Source: an uncultured Opitutales bacterium
GTDB taxonomy: Bacteria; Verrucomicrobiota; Verrucomicrobiia; Opitutales; Intestinicryptomonadaceae
DNA: 64,000 bases
Reading direction: 5' to 3'
Assembly (NCBI GenBank): GCA_934613645.1
Contig: CAKTTC010000006.1
Coordinates: 1-64,000, forward strand
Under the pieces are notes generated by a model. That model did no database searches. It saw nothing but the letters and a program-made list of their open reading frames with translations, and was not told where the DNA came from. Below are positions 9,308-18,897 of this stretch, in pieces. Position numbers and translations under genes: made by a program. The stretch's first letter is position 1; every line of letters begins with the position of its first letter.

Positions 9308-10053
9308 AGTTTTTTACTTTGGATTTTTTTTACAACCCTAAAAACGCAGTCGTCGGAAAAATCCTCGACGGCGGCGTTTTCGGCGCAAATACTGCTGCGG
9401 CGTGCCGAAAAAACTGGCGCGAACCCAGCCTCGGAAAGGGCGGCGGAAATTTCGGAATCGGTGGGCGAATGAATGAAAACGTTGCCGTGGTCGCCCTTGT
9501 AGAAGACGTCGCCGAAGTCGTCGAGAACGGGGTTTTGGCATGAGTGCCGCCACTGTTTTTCCTCCGCGCTCCAGTAGTCGGCGTTCTCGGGAACGTCGCG
9601 TTCGTGCGTGGTAAAAACGAACACTCCGCCGAATTTGAGCACGCGGAAAATTTCGCGCAGGGCGCGGCGGCGGTTTTCGGCTTTGGGAATCTGCATAAGC
9701 CCGTTGAAGCCGAAAATAACGGCGTCGAACGATTCGTCGGGGAGATTGATTTTCGTGGCGTCGCAGACGGCGAACGTTGTAGAATCCGCATATTTGCGCC
9801 CGAGCGACTGCGCCGCGCGAACCATATTTTCGGAAAAATCTGTCGCCAAAATGTCGGCATAGCCGAGCGCGCAAAGCCCGTGGGCAATGCGCCCCGCCCC
9901 GCAGCCAAGCTCCAAAATACGCGCCGTCTTGGGCACGAATTTTTCAATCACGATTTTCTCCGACGCCCACAAACCCACTTTTTCAGCGGCTTCGAGGTAG
10001 TCGGCAACAACGGCGGGAATTGAAAAATAGTCTTTTACCGTTTTTGAATCCAT
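9304..10053 (-). CDS. Class I SAM-dependent methyltransferase
   Basis: The 249-residue product contains motif I ILELGCGAGRIAHGL, the acidic loop TDFSENMV, and FDAVIFGFNGLMQI as motif post-I, a Rossmann methyltransferase of the Methyltransf_11/25 type. The substrate is unknown. The start at MDSKTV was chosen because it gives the usual N-terminus (VKDYFSIPAVVADY); the ATG lies inside the end of ribD with a 19-base overlap. It also overlaps the M16 gene by four bases, so all three are probably co-translated. Confidence 0.8.
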   Translation of the reverse strand: MDSKTVKDYFSIPAVVADYLEAAEKVGLWASEKIVIEKFVPKTARILELGCGAGRIAHGLCALGYADILATDFSENMVRAAQSLGRKYADSTTFAVCDATKINLPDESFDAVIFGFNGLMQIPKAENRRRALREIFRVLKFGGVFVFTTHERDVPENADYWSAEEKQWRHSCQNPVLDDFGDVFYKGDHGNVFIHSPTDSEISAALSEAGFAPVFSARRSSICAENAAVEDFSDDCVFRVVKKIQSKKL

Positions 10054-11138
10054 ACGGGATAGCCCCTTTTGAAAGTGTCGCCGCCGAGGTTTGCGCATTC
10101 GACGGCGTCGATTGAAAAGTAGGGTTTGTCGAAAGCGTCAAGCCCCGCGCCGAACGTTTTGTCGGCGACGTATTCGAAAACGTAGTCGGCGGCACGCGCG
10201 CGGCAGACCGAATTGAAAATTCCCGCGCCCCCCTCCAGATAGAGCGAGCAAATGCGGTCTTGGAAAAGCCGATTTTTAAGCTCCGCCCAAAATTGAGCCG
10301 CCGTTTTCGGCGCGTTTATGCGCATAACGCGAATGCCGTGCGAACGCAGTGTTTGCTCGGCTTCGGCGGGAGCGGAGCAATCGCAGACAACGCGCGTGCG
10401 GTCGGAAAATTCGTCGGAAAAAACGTTGAAACGCGCGGGGTTTTGCTCGGCGGCAAGGCGCAGCGAGGAGTCGAACACAAGCCGCTGCGGGCAGAAAACG
10501 CCGCTTTCAAGGCGCGCGGTAAGGCGCGGATTGTCGGCAAGCAGCGTGCCCACGCCCGCGCCTATCGACTGGAAAAGCCTGCGCCATTTCATTGCGTCGG
10601 CGCGAGACTGCGCGGAGGAAATCGACGCCGTTTCGCCGCGTTTGTGCGTAAGTTTGCCGTCTTTTGTAATGGCGTATTTTATTGCAAGCAACGCCGTGTT
10701 TGCGGTGATGTTTTTGTTGAAGATGAAATTCAGCTCGAAACACTCGCGCTCCAGAATGCCGAACGTGCAGCCTACGCCGCTTTCGGCGAAAACGCGCGCC
10801 GCCTTGCCCGCGTGCGCGGGGTTTACGTCTTTGCAGCCCACAACTACGCTTTTTACGCCCGCCTTTATTATCGCCTCCGAACACGCGCCCGTTCTGCCGT
10901 GCGTGGTGCAGGGTTCAAGCGTGACATACATTTTGCAGCCGTCGGCGCGAAAGCCCACTTTTTGCAGGCAGTCAATCTCGGCGTGGGCAAGCCCGTCGCG
11001 GTGGTGGTAGCCCGTAGCCAAAACGCGCCCGTCTCTTACGAGCACCGCACCCACCATCGGGTTTGGAGCGGTATTTCCCCAAGCCTTGACCGCCTCGGCG
11101 AGAGCCAGACGCATAAAATGTTCGTCCGAATTTTCCAC
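10035..11138 (-). CDS. ribD: Riboflavin biosynthesis deaminase/reductase RibD
   Basis: RibD performs the deamination and ribose reduction steps of riboflavin synthesis. The 367-residue product has an N-terminal cytidine-deaminase-like domain with zinc ligands in HAE (52-54) and PCTTHGRTGAC (Cys 77 and 86). A C-terminal reductase domain follows from about residue 150 (LLAIKYAITKDGKLTHKRG), with GVGTLLADNPRLT as the NADPH/substrate loop. The full bifunctional length is present. No other rib gene is nearby, so it sits in a mixed operon with an MBL hydrolase and a methyltransferase. Confidence 0.93.
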   Translation of the reverse strand: MENSDEHFMRLALAEAVKAWGNTAPNPMVGAVLVRDGRVLATGYHHRDGLAHAEIDCLQKVGFRADGCKMYVTLEPCTTHGRTGACSEAIIKAGVKSVVVGCKDVNPAHAGKAARVFAESGVGCTFGILERECFELNFIFNKNITANTALLAIKYAITKDGKLTHKRGETASISSAQSRADAMKWRRLFQSIGAGVGTLLADNPRLTARLESGVFCPQRLVFDSSLRLAAEQNPARFNVFSDEFSDRTRVVCDCSAPAEAEQTLRSHGIRVMRINAPKTAAQFWAELKNRLFQDRICSLYLEGGAGIFNSVCRARAADYVFEYVADKTFGAGLDAFDKPYFSIDAVECANLGGDTFKRGYPVWIQKR

Positions 11139-11142
11139 CGAA

Positions 11143-11778
11143 TCAGCCGCCTATGTATGGGTTCGATTTTTTCTCCGCGCCGATTGTCGTCGGTGCGCCG
11201 TGACCGGTGAGGACTTTCGTGGAGTCGGGCAGCGCGTAGAGCTTGCGCTTTACCGACTTTTCAAGCTGGGCGAAACTGCCCTCCCAAAGGTCGGTTCTGC
11301 CGATGCTGCCCGAAAACAGAACGTCGCCCGAAAACACAACGCCCTCTTTTTCGACGTAGTAGGCGATGCTGTCGGGGCTGTGCCCGGGGACTTCGAAGCA
11401 CTTGATTTCAAGACCCGCAATGTGCAAAACGTCGCCGTCGCGCACGGGAACGTCGATGTGCGCCGACTTCAGCCCGTCGTCGGCGAACATCACTTCGCGC
11501 TGGAAGTCGGCGTCTTCGATGAGCGGCTTGCCCAAGTGCGAGGCGTAGATTTTCGCGCCCGTTTTTTCGGCGATGGCGGCGGCGTCCCAAATGTGGTCCC
11601 AATGCCCGTGCGTAAGCAGGATTGCCGAAAGCGTCCTGCCCGCGTGCGCGAGAAATTCGGGAATGTCGGCTGCCGCTTCGAGAGGGCAGTCAAACAAAAT
11701 TGCTTCGGTAGAGTTGTCGGGGAAGACCAGATACGCGTTCGTGCCTATCTGCCCGAGTTGGAAAACGTGGATTTTCAT
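11143..11778 (-). CDS. MBL-fold hydrolase (glyoxalase II-like)
   Basis: The 211-residue product is a metallo-beta-lactamase fold hydrolase with the signature THGHWDH at 56-62. Further metal-ligand histidines lie in FEVPGHSPDS and in VLTGHGAPT near the C-terminus. The length and motifs match the YcbL/GloB-like group, which hydrolyses thioesters, but the substrate cannot be assigned. Its ATG overlaps the stop of the esterase gene upstream (ATGA), and ribD starts four bases after its stop. Confidence 0.85.
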   Translation of the reverse strand: MKIHVFQLGQIGTNAYLVFPDNSTEAILFDCPLEAAADIPEFLAHAGRTLSAILLTHGHWDHIWDAAAIAEKTGAKIYASHLGKPLIEDADFQREVMFADDGLKSAHIDVPVRDGDVLHIAGLEIKCFEVPGHSPDSIAYYVEKEGVVFSGDVLFSGSIGRTDLWEGSFAQLEKSVKRKLYALPDSTKVLTGHGAPTTIGAEKKSNPYIGG

Positions 11779-12734
11779 TGCTGTTTGTTATCGGATTTAA
11801 AGCCGCGCAAAGTAAGGAGTTTGTCCAAAAGTTGCGGCCACATTGAAACGAGTTTGTCGGTTTTGTTCTGCCCCAAGCCGAAGCCGTGCCCGCCCGCGTC
11901 GCACAGAAAAAGCGTTGCGGGAACACCCGCCTTTTTGAGCGCAAGCGCGTATGCCACCGAGGAGTTCTTGTAGTTTTTGTCGTCCAAAGTCTGGACAATG
12001 AAAGCCTCGGGCGTGGAGGAATCCACGGGAAGGTTGGCGGCAAGGGCGTATTCGGAATTGTAGTCGGGAGCGGAAATTTGCGCACCAGCAGGCGCGAGCT
12101 TGTATTTGGCGAACGTGGGGGCGTCGCAATAGGCGGGATAAATCAGGCACGTGAGGTCGGGGCGCGCCGAAAGTTTGTCGATTTTATCGACGGGCTTGTA
12201 AGTTTTTACGTTGAACCAAGTGCTTGCGCGCGCGCACAAATTCGCTCCCGCAGAAAAGCCGATAACGGCGATTTTGTCGGGGTCGATATTCCACTTGTCG
12301 GCGTTGGAACGGGCAAAGCGTATTGCGCGCTGAACGTCCTGCAGCGCGCCCTGCATGTTGTCGGGAACGCGATACCACAAAATGCACGCCGCCATACCGC
12401 GCGCGTTCGCCCACTCGGCAATTTGCAGCCCCTCGTGGTTGACCGCCATTCCCGAATATCCGCCGCCGGGGCAGACAAGCAAAAGTCCGCTTTTTTGCGC
12501 TCTTTTTGACGGAAAAAATTCGAGGCGCGGAACGGAGACGTTCACGGCGAATTCGCGCGGCGGCTTGCGCGTAATATCCTCACGCGCGGTGCAGACGTTT
12601 CCGACGATTTTGCCGCCGTCCCAGATTTCGAAAATTTCGCCGCCCATCGACGGAAGTTTTTTGTCCTGCGCCGAAAGCGCGCACGCGGCAACAAGCGGCA
12701 ATACTTTGATTAGAATGGATAATTTTATTTTCAT
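11775..12734 (-). CDS. Secreted alpha/beta-hydrolase (acetyl-xylan-esterase-like)
   Basis: The true start is taken as MKIKLS because a signal peptide follows at once (VLPLVAACALSAQ). The open frame extends further upstream only antisense to metG. The 319-residue product has an oxyanion loop PGGGYSG at 89-95, the nucleophile motif GFSAG at 159-163 (Ser161), an acidic segment VQTLDDKN and the catalytic histidine in GGHGFG. This matches the esterase/lipase group that includes acetyl-xylan esterases. It probably removes acyl groups from sugars outside the cytoplasm. It is the first gene of the run continuing to the M16 peptidase. Confidence 0.85.
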   Translation of the reverse strand: MKIKLSILIKVLPLVAACALSAQDKKLPSMGGEIFEIWDGGKIVGNVCTAREDITRKPPREFAVNVSVPRLEFFPSKRAQKSGLLLVCPGGGYSGMAVNHEGLQIAEWANARGMAACILWYRVPDNMQGALQDVQRAIRFARSNADKWNIDPDKIAVIGFSAGANLCARASTWFNVKTYKPVDKIDKLSARPDLTCLIYPAYCDAPTFAKYKLAPAGAQISAPDYNSEYALAANLPVDSSTPEAFIVQTLDDKNYKNSSVAYALALKKAGVPATLFLCDAGGHGFGLGQNKTDKLVSMWPQLLDKLLTLRGFKSDNKQQ

Positions 12735-13007
12735 GATGTCGTTTGCGTATGTGGTTTTCGCGCGGGACTTCCGTCGGCGACGCCGCGCCCGAAAGACGCG
12801 TTTTTCTCCGCCCCCGCCCCACTCATTTCGGAATAAAATTCTCGAAACGCGCGCAAAAGTGTCAACAAAATAACCGCGGCCGACAAACGGCGCGCCCCGT
12901 GCGCCGAAGCGGACGCCCCGCACCGAAAACGCCCGCACCCATGTTTCGGAAAAAAAGCTTTTCAAACGCGCCCGAAAGATGTAGAACCGATTCGATATTT
13001 TTACAGT
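12735..13007. promoter_or_regulatory. Divergent intergenic region between esterase and metG
   Basis: This 273-base GC-rich gap must hold promoters for both directions. No clear sigma-70 boxes, operator or riboswitch fold could be identified by eye. Confidence 0.35.
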
Positions 13008-14546
13008 ATGAAGAAATTTTACATCACAACAGCAATTGACTACGCAAACGGCTCGCCGCACCTCGGGCACGCCTACGAAAAAGTCCTCACCGACGTTATA
13101 GCGCGCTGCCACAGAATGAAGGGCGAAAGCGTCCACTTCCTTACGGGGCTTGACGAACACGGGCAGAAAGTCCAGCAAAGCGCGCGCAAGGCGGGCGTAG
13201 AACCCGTTGTTTTGTGCGACGCCCAAGCGGAAAAATTCCAAAGCATGTGCAAAATTCTGAATGTCTCCTACGACGACTACATCAGAACCTCGCAGCCGCG
13301 CCACATAAAGGTTGTTCAACAAATACTGCAAATGCTCTTCGACAGGGGCGAAATCTACAAGGCAGAATACAAGGGCTTTTACTCGACGCGTCAGGAGCAG
13401 TTCCTGCAGGAAAAAGACCGCGTTGACGGCAAGTGGCCCGAAATTTTCGGCGAAGTAGTAGAGATTACCGAAAGCAACTACTTCTTCAAGCTCCGCCAAT
13501 ATCAGGACTGGCTCGTAAAATACATCACCGACCACGAAGACTTCATCTACCCGCGTTTCAGGGCGAAGCAGGTTATTGAATTCCTCAAAGAACCGCTCAA
13601 CGACCTGTGCATATCACGCCCCAAAGAACGCCTCGCGTGGGGAATAGAGCTGCCGTTCGATACCGACTACGTTACATACGTCTGGTTCGACGCCCTCGTA
13701 AACTACATTTCCGCCGTAGGCTACGGCACTGACGATTTCGGCAAAAACTGGCCCGCCGACTTCCATGTTATCGGCAAAGACATTCTCGTTCCGCCGCACT
13801 CGGTATACTGGCCTATTATGCTGCACGCCGCTGGAGTGGAGCTGCCGAAGTCGCTGCTGGTGCACGGCTGGTGGCTTTCGTCGGGCGAAAAGATGTCGAA
13901 GAGCCTCGGGAACATCGTAAACCCGCTCGACCTCGCCGAAAAGTTCGGCGCAGACGCGTTCCGCTACTTCCTCATGCGCGAGATGAACGTCGGGCAGGAC
14001 TCAGACTTCTCGTTCGACCTTTTCGTAACGCGCTACACCTCCGACCTCGGCAACGACCTCGGCAACCTGCTCAGCCGCCTGCTCAACATGGGCAAGCGTT
14101 ATTGCAATTCAGTAGTTCCCGCCGCCACGGCGGAACAGGAGGCGGAACAGTCGCTCAGGCAGCTCGCCAAAGAAACCGCCGACGAAACAATGCGGCTTTT
14201 CGACGGAATGCAGTTCCACATCGCCCTTGAAAAAATCTTCAACTTCGTGCGCGCAATCAACCGCTACGCCGAACAGCGCGCGCCGTGGAAGCTTGCAAAG
14301 AGTCAGGAAGACGCCGACCGCGAAATGCTTGCCACTACCCTTGCAAATATGGCGGAGGCAATCAGAATTTCCGCCGTGCTGCTCGCGCCGATTATGCCTT
14401 CGGTCTCCGACAAAATCCTGAACCTGATAGGCTCGCAAAAGGCGGAAAGGTTCGAGGGCAATATATATTGGTCGAACGCGCTCGAAGGCAAAACAATGGG
14501 AGCTCAGGAGATTTTGTTCCCGCGCCCGCAAGTGGAAAAAGAATAG
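13008..14546 (+). CDS. metG: Methionyl-tRNA synthetase (form lacking zinc cysteines)
   Basis: MetRS charges tRNA-Met. The 512-residue product is class Ia with the HIGH-type motif HLGH at 18-21, the GLDEHGQKVQQSA loop, and KMSKSLGN near residue 295. The connective-peptide knuckle (FYSTRQEQFLQ...GEVVEITESNYFFKL) has no CxxC pairs, so this is the zinc-free form. It stops after the anticodon-binding helical domain and lacks the C-terminal EMAP/tRNA-binding extension. A terminator follows directly. Confidence 0.94.
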   Translation: MKKFYITTAIDYANGSPHLGHAYEKVLTDVIARCHRMKGESVHFLTGLDEHGQKVQQSARKAGVEPVVLCDAQAEKFQSMCKILNVSYDDYIRTSQPRHIKVVQQILQMLFDRGEIYKAEYKGFYSTRQEQFLQEKDRVDGKWPEIFGEVVEITESNYFFKLRQYQDWLVKYITDHEDFIYPRFRAKQVIEFLKEPLNDLCISRPKERLAWGIELPFDTDYVTYVWFDALVNYISAVGYGTDDFGKNWPADFHVIGKDILVPPHSVYWPIMLHAAGVELPKSLLVHGWWLSSGEKMSKSLGNIVNPLDLAEKFGADAFRYFLMREMNVGQDSDFSFDLFVTRYTSDLGNDLGNLLSRLLNMGKRYCNSVVPAATAEQEAEQSLRQLAKETADETMRLFDGMQFHIALEKIFNFVRAINRYAEQRAPWKLAKSQEDADREMLATTLANMAEAIRISAVLLAPIMPSVSDKILNLIGSQKAERFEGNIYWSNALEGKTMGAQEILFPRPQVEKE

Positions 14547-14565
14547 TTTTTGCTAAAAAAAAACA

Positions 14566-14598
14566 AACGCCGCGACGAAAAAGTTGCGGCGTTTTTTG
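14566..14598 (+). terminator. Bidirectional terminator between metG and the GT pseudogene
   Basis: ACGCCGC at 14567-14573 pairs with GCGGCGT at 14586-14592 with a T run after it. An A run before the stem also allows it to act for the convergent minus-strand gene. Confidence 0.8.
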
Positions 14599-14620
14599 TT
14601 GCAGCGCACGACGCGCTATT

Positions 14621-15611
14621 TCATTTCAATATTTGCGAGTAAAGCTCGGCGTATTGGGCGGCTATTTTTTCGGGCGCAAAACGCTTCGTGTTTTCAAGCC
14701 CCGCCGCAACAAGTTTCTGCGCCAAATCGGGAGTGTTCATTATTTTCAAAACGCCCGCGCGTATTGATTCAACATCGAGCGGGTCTACAAAAACCGCCGA
14801 ACCCTCCGCCGCCACTTCCGTCATGGGCGCAATGTTCGAAGTTATAATCGGACGCCCCGTTGATTGCGCCTCCAAAATGGGAACGCCGAATCCCTCATAT
14901 GTGGAGGCAAAAAGAACAATGTCGGCGTTTCTGTATTCCTCCACAATTTGCGCGTCGGTCAAATTACACGCAACGGAATACCGCACGCCGCTTTCTTCAA
15001 GCATCTTTTTGTCGGCGTCGGAGAGCTTTGCAATCACGCGCAAAGTGCAGTTTACGCCCTTCAACGCCTCCACGTGCCTTGCCAGATTTTTGTTTTTCAT
15101 GTGGGCGAAACAGAGAACGCGCGGGCACTTGGTGTCAATTTGCTTGGGCGAATACTTGAACGTGTCGAAAACGGGGTCGTAAATAACTCTTATTTTGTCG
15201 GCGCACACGCCCGTTTTGGCGACGATTTCCGCCTTGGAAAATTCGCTGATTGCGACAATGTTTTTGCTCCAGCGCAGCGGTCATATCGCGAAAATTCTAC
15301 GCAGGAAGAAGCCTACAATTCCCTTGGTCTCGAAGACGTGCCCCAAGTCGTGGACTGTAATGACTGTCTTGTTGCGCGGATAAAACAACGCAGCGTAGTG
15401 GACTACGCCCGTGATGTGGAAAATGTCGGCTTTGTACCTGCGCAACGCCAGAAAATTCCGCAAATACGAAACGGGATTTTTGTATGAATTGGCGGGGCAA
15501 TAGCATTCCGACTGCTCCACTTCGCCGCCGAAATGCTTTCGTATCTGGGCGAAAAACCCGCTCAATGCTGAACGACACCCCCTTGCTTCTGTATACAAAA
15601 CAAACTTTCAT
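14621..15611 (-). pseudogene. Glycosyltransferase family 4/1 (GT-B) pseudogene
   Basis: Three minus-strand pieces join into one GT-B glycosyltransferase. An N-terminal piece (MKVCFVYRSKGVSFSIERVF) starts at 15611. After a one-base frame change near 15545-15556 (CGCCCAG where CGCCAG would restore the frame), the protein continues as QIRKHFGGEVEQSECY and runs to an in-frame TGA at 15281-15283. The same frame then resumes as PLRWSKNIVAISEFSKAE and ends with a normal C-terminal nucleotide-sugar-binding domain (FASTYEGFGVPILEA, with the EX7E region). Two independent lesions argue for inactivation. A TTGACA on the minus strand at 15677-15682 could be its old promoter. Confidence 0.8.
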
Positions 15612-15825
15612 AGTCCGAATATCAAAATCTGAAAAACTTACGCGTTATTTTTCAAATGTTTTAAGATGCGGAATTTTGTCAAGAAGATATTTTGCGCAAC
15701 TGTGCGTAGAGTGTGTAGCGGGAATGAATTGGGCACTTCCGCGCGGCGGCAGTGCCACGCAAGCTTCCGCCCTACTTCGACATTTGCAAATAAGGCGCGA
15801 AAGTTCGGCGCAAGTGGCAGGCGCA

Positions 15826-17109
15826 CTACGCGCTTACGTGGTCGCGGTGGAAGAAGAACTGGACGATTGTCGCCAATATCACAACGTTTACCAAACAGAA
15901 AAATCCGAGGCTCGAAATCCCCGCCGACAGGCTGAAGTGGTCGCGGATAAAGCCCAAAATCGTGGAAGACGTAGAGCCTATGAAAAAGCCCCCGCATATC
16001 ATCAACGCCATTCCCGACGCCCTGTAGCGTTCGGGCACAACGTCCATTACGGAGGCGAAAATGCAGGAGTCGCACACGCCCTTGAAAAATCCGTAGAACA
16101 GCAACGCAGCCTTGCAGACGCCCAAAGCTCCCGTGTTCGCCGAAAGCACGACAAACGGCGTCATCAGCAAAAAGCCGAACAAATTGAGCGAAAACCGTAT
16201 GTGCTTGAAGCGCGTAAAAAGGCGGTCGCAAATTCGGCTTCCGGCAACAACGCCCAAAAACGCGCCGCCGTATACCCACACAACGAAATTGAAATTGGCG
16301 GAAGTGAGATTGCCGAAAAACGCCTCGTCCATATAGGTGGGCATCCATGTTTTCATTCCGATGTCCACATACACAAGCAACCCGAAAACCCCCGCCAAAA
16401 GCACAGCCGACGGGCGCGAACAAACCGACTTGAGCACCTCGGCAAACTTGGGGCTTCCCGCCCCGTTCTCGGCGTGGACGTGCTCGGCGTCGCGCATAAA
16501 GAACGCGAGAAAAACCGCCCACACAATGCCTATCGCGCCGAAAATGTAAAACGGAACCCTCCAGCCCGCCATTTCCGCGCCGAAAACACCCGCCAAACAT
16601 TCGGGAACGGACACCGTTTTCAGGTCGGCGAGATACCCCGCAACGCAGCTGCAAATTACAATTCCCGCATACTGCGCCGTCTGGAGAATTGAAAGCGCGG
16701 TTGAACGAGTTTTATCGTGCGCCTGCCCCAGCAGCGAGCTTGACGGCGGATAGTAAAAGCTCTGTCCCACAGCGTTTACAAGCCCGTATGTTAGGATAAT
16801 CATTCCGATTGTCGCCGCCGCGCCCGAAAAGAATATCCCGAAGCTGAACACCAACACGCCCACTACCACAATTTTCTTGCGGCTTACCATGTCGCCCAAA
16901 ATTCCGCTTAGGGGCACACACAATCCGTAGGCGAAAGTAAACAGCGTTGCAACCAACCCTATCTTGACGGAATCGACCGCAAAATCGTTTTGAATCTGCG
17001 GCAAAATGGCGTTGTAAATCTGGCGCGTTCCCTGTTGCAGAAAATACGCCACCCACAGCATTCCGAGTAAAACCCATTTATACATACCGCTTTTTGTCTG
17101 TCCGCCCAC
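15826..17109 (-). CDS. MFS transporter
   Basis: The 427-residue product has about 12 hydrophobic segments and the MFS loop motif GILGDMVSRKK between helices 2 and 3. The architecture resembles organic-anion/sugar-phosphate type carriers (GlpT/UhpT-like or ACS family), but no substrate can be named. The start is placed at a GTG (17107-17109) because AGGAGG lies exactly seven bases upstream (17117-17122). The usual hydrophobic start MYKWVLLGM follows eight codons later, and the open frame extends upstream without coding character. Confidence 0.85.
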   Translation of the reverse strand: MGGQTKSGMYKWVLLGMLWVAYFLQQGTRQIYNAILPQIQNDFAVDSVKIGLVATLFTFAYGLCVPLSGILGDMVSRKKIVVVGVLVFSFGIFFSGAAATIGMIILTYGLVNAVGQSFYYPPSSSLLGQAHDKTRSTALSILQTAQYAGIVICSCVAGYLADLKTVSVPECLAGVFGAEMAGWRVPFYIFGAIGIVWAVFLAFFMRDAEHVHAENGAGSPKFAEVLKSVCSRPSAVLLAGVFGLLVYVDIGMKTWMPTYMDEAFFGNLTSANFNFVVWVYGGAFLGVVAGSRICDRLFTRFKHIRFSLNLFGFLLMTPFVVLSANTGALGVCKAALLFYGFFKGVCDSCIFASVMDVVPERYRASGMALMICGGFFIGSTSSTILGFIRDHFSLSAGISSLGFFCLVNVVILATIVQFFFHRDHVSA

Positions 17110-17116
17110 GTTCAAT

Positions 17117-17122
17117 CCTCCT
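17117..17122 (-). promoter_or_regulatory. Perfect Shine-Dalgarno deciding the MFS start
   Basis: AGGAGG on the minus strand sits seven bases before a GTG codon at 17109. This spacing is ideal, so GTG is preferred over the in-frame ATG at 17085. Confidence 0.6.
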
Positions 17123-17408
17123 GTTAAAAAATATCCTAAACAATCGTTTTCTGCCAAACTTTGACAAACGCAACCCCGAAGCAAAAACCGTTCGGGCATT
17201 GCCTTTTGTTTCTGGTTGAGACGTTATTTTCGCCGAAAATAAATGTCAAAAAAATCATAACTTGACAGTTGAGTACACCTCCCCTCTTTCCTCGCGTCAG
17301 TGCGCCGCCAGCCACAAATTGCCGCGCGATAAAACTTGACCGAACACTCGGGAGAAGTTAGCATTTCCGCAGTTTGGAAGCTAATAACCCGACGAAGAAA
17401 GGCTCATT

Positions 17409-18746
17409 ATGATTTTTGCGATTTCGCTTTTTGCGCTGGCACTCGCGCTTGTTTTCGGGCTTGAACAGCCGATAGCAAGCCCCATAGCCGCGCTCGCATT
17501 GATTTCAATTTCGGCGCGCCTGCTGATGAAAAACGCCGACGGTTTTTGGGCGCGTGTGTTGAAAAAATCGACAATATCTTTCGCGGTAATGGCTGCGGTT
17601 TTGCTTGCGGCGGCGTTTGCAGTGTCGCTTTTGTCGCAAAATTTCCGCCACAACTCAGCCGCATTCTGGTTGCCGATAACGGCGGCAATACCTCTCGTCA
17701 TTTTGGCTGCGGGCTTTTTTGTATACTTGGCAAAGCGCGGAAGCAAAACCCCGAAAATTGTTGCCGTGTGCGAATTCGCCGTAGGGTTCGTTTTGGCGGG
17801 CGCGACAACCGTTGCTGTGCTTGCCGCCCAAACCGCGATTGCAATGAACACTTGGAAGAGCCGCCCGCTTCCGACTTCGCACGAATGTCTGATGCAGTTC
17901 AAACGCCTACCCGCAATGTGTCCCGAATACGACAGGCGCATAGCCTTCAAAAGCGGTAAAACAGTGGGCTTGAGCGTCGATACCTGCGGGCAGAGCGATT
18001 TCGACGTATACGAAGTTAGCGGGAAAATCCTGCTAAAAAACAAGAGTTTCGGCGATTCATTTGTTGTGGACGCAAAGAACGAAAAGGTGTTCGTGCTGCT
18101 TGATTCGGAGTCGGTAGCAGAGCTCAAGGGCGGCGTTGTTGACGGCAGGGACGGCGGCGCGGAGTCGAAAACAGTGGCGTTTTACGGTAAAAACGGCTCG
18201 TCGTTCAACTCGGAAGTCTTGAATGGAAAGGAAATGCTTTCTGTAAAAATCTTCCGCGGGACGTTCTCGCCCGCAGGCTTTGAAGCCGCCAAAGTTTCGG
18301 CGAAATCGGGAACGGAGGACACAGAATTTTCCGCCATTCCCGCTGTCTGCCTGCGCGAAATAGACAAATACAGGAAAGCAAACGCGCATGGCACTGAGCG
18401 GAAACTCGTAGTGGGATTTTTCGAATTGGAAGACGGGAATATAAAAAACGCCCAATTCTTCCCCTTTTCGCCCGAAAATAATAGCGATAAAATCAATGCG
18501 GTGCGTATAAGCGAAGACACGCTTAGAGTAATGTGCAACTTCGAAAACTTCAACATCAACACCACAATCTGGTTGCCGAAGAGCGGAAAAATACAAATGG
18601 TGCTCGGCAGAATGAAAGTAACGGGACAATCCGATACGGGACGCCGCGATAAAATCGACAAGCTCGCCGTGCTGTTTTCAATGCAGGAAGCCAATACCGC
18701 AGCTAATGCAGCCGAAGAAAACGAAATTAAAACAAAGAAAAAATAA
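17409..18746 (+). CDS. Orphan membrane protein with extracytoplasmic domain
   Basis: I do not recognise this 445-residue protein. It starts with about five hydrophobic helices (near 1-17, 20-38, 55-75, 84-107 and 115-142). A soluble domain of about 300 residues follows, rich in beta-type segments (GKTVGLSVDTCGQSDFDVYE, SVKIFRGTFSPAGFE, NTTIWLPKSGKIQMVLGRM). The C-terminus is a hydrophilic Lys/Glu tail. AAGAAAGG lies seven bases before the ATG. It is divergent from the MFS gene and stands alone before tRNA-Leu. The two-part layout suggests a membrane anchor plus a sensing or binding domain, but this is inference. Confidence 0.75.
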   Translation: MIFAISLFALALALVFGLEQPIASPIAALALISISARLLMKNADGFWARVLKKSTISFAVMAAVLLAAAFAVSLLSQNFRHNSAAFWLPITAAIPLVILAAGFFVYLAKRGSKTPKIVAVCEFAVGFVLAGATTVAVLAAQTAIAMNTWKSRPLPTSHECLMQFKRLPAMCPEYDRRIAFKSGKTVGLSVDTCGQSDFDVYEVSGKILLKNKSFGDSFVVDAKNEKVFVLLDSESVAELKGGVVDGRDGGAESKTVAFYGKNGSSFNSEVLNGKEMLSVKIFRGTFSPAGFEAAKVSAKSGTEDTEFSAIPAVCLREIDKYRKANAHGTERKLVVGFFELEDGNIKNAQFFPFSPENNSDKINAVRISEDTLRVMCNFENFNINTTIWLPKSGKIQMVLGRMKVTGQSDTGRRDKIDKLAVLFSMQEANTAANAAEENEIKTKKK

Positions 18747-18811
18747 GTAAAAATTTTGCTTGCTTTCGCGGAAAAAACGCGCCATAGTTTACGACTTAAA
18801 AATAACTCAAA

Positions 18812-18880
<69 letters not shown>

Positions 18881-18897
<17 letters not shown>

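Noticed and set aside
12735..13535. N-terminal extension of the esterase frame
   Set aside because: It runs antisense through metG; the signal peptide at MKIKLS marks the true start.
15281..15283. TGA read as tryptophan (genetic code change)
   Set aside because: TGA is used as a normal stop in several intact genes here (for example the ATGA overlaps at 9304 and 11775), and the same gene has a second lesion.
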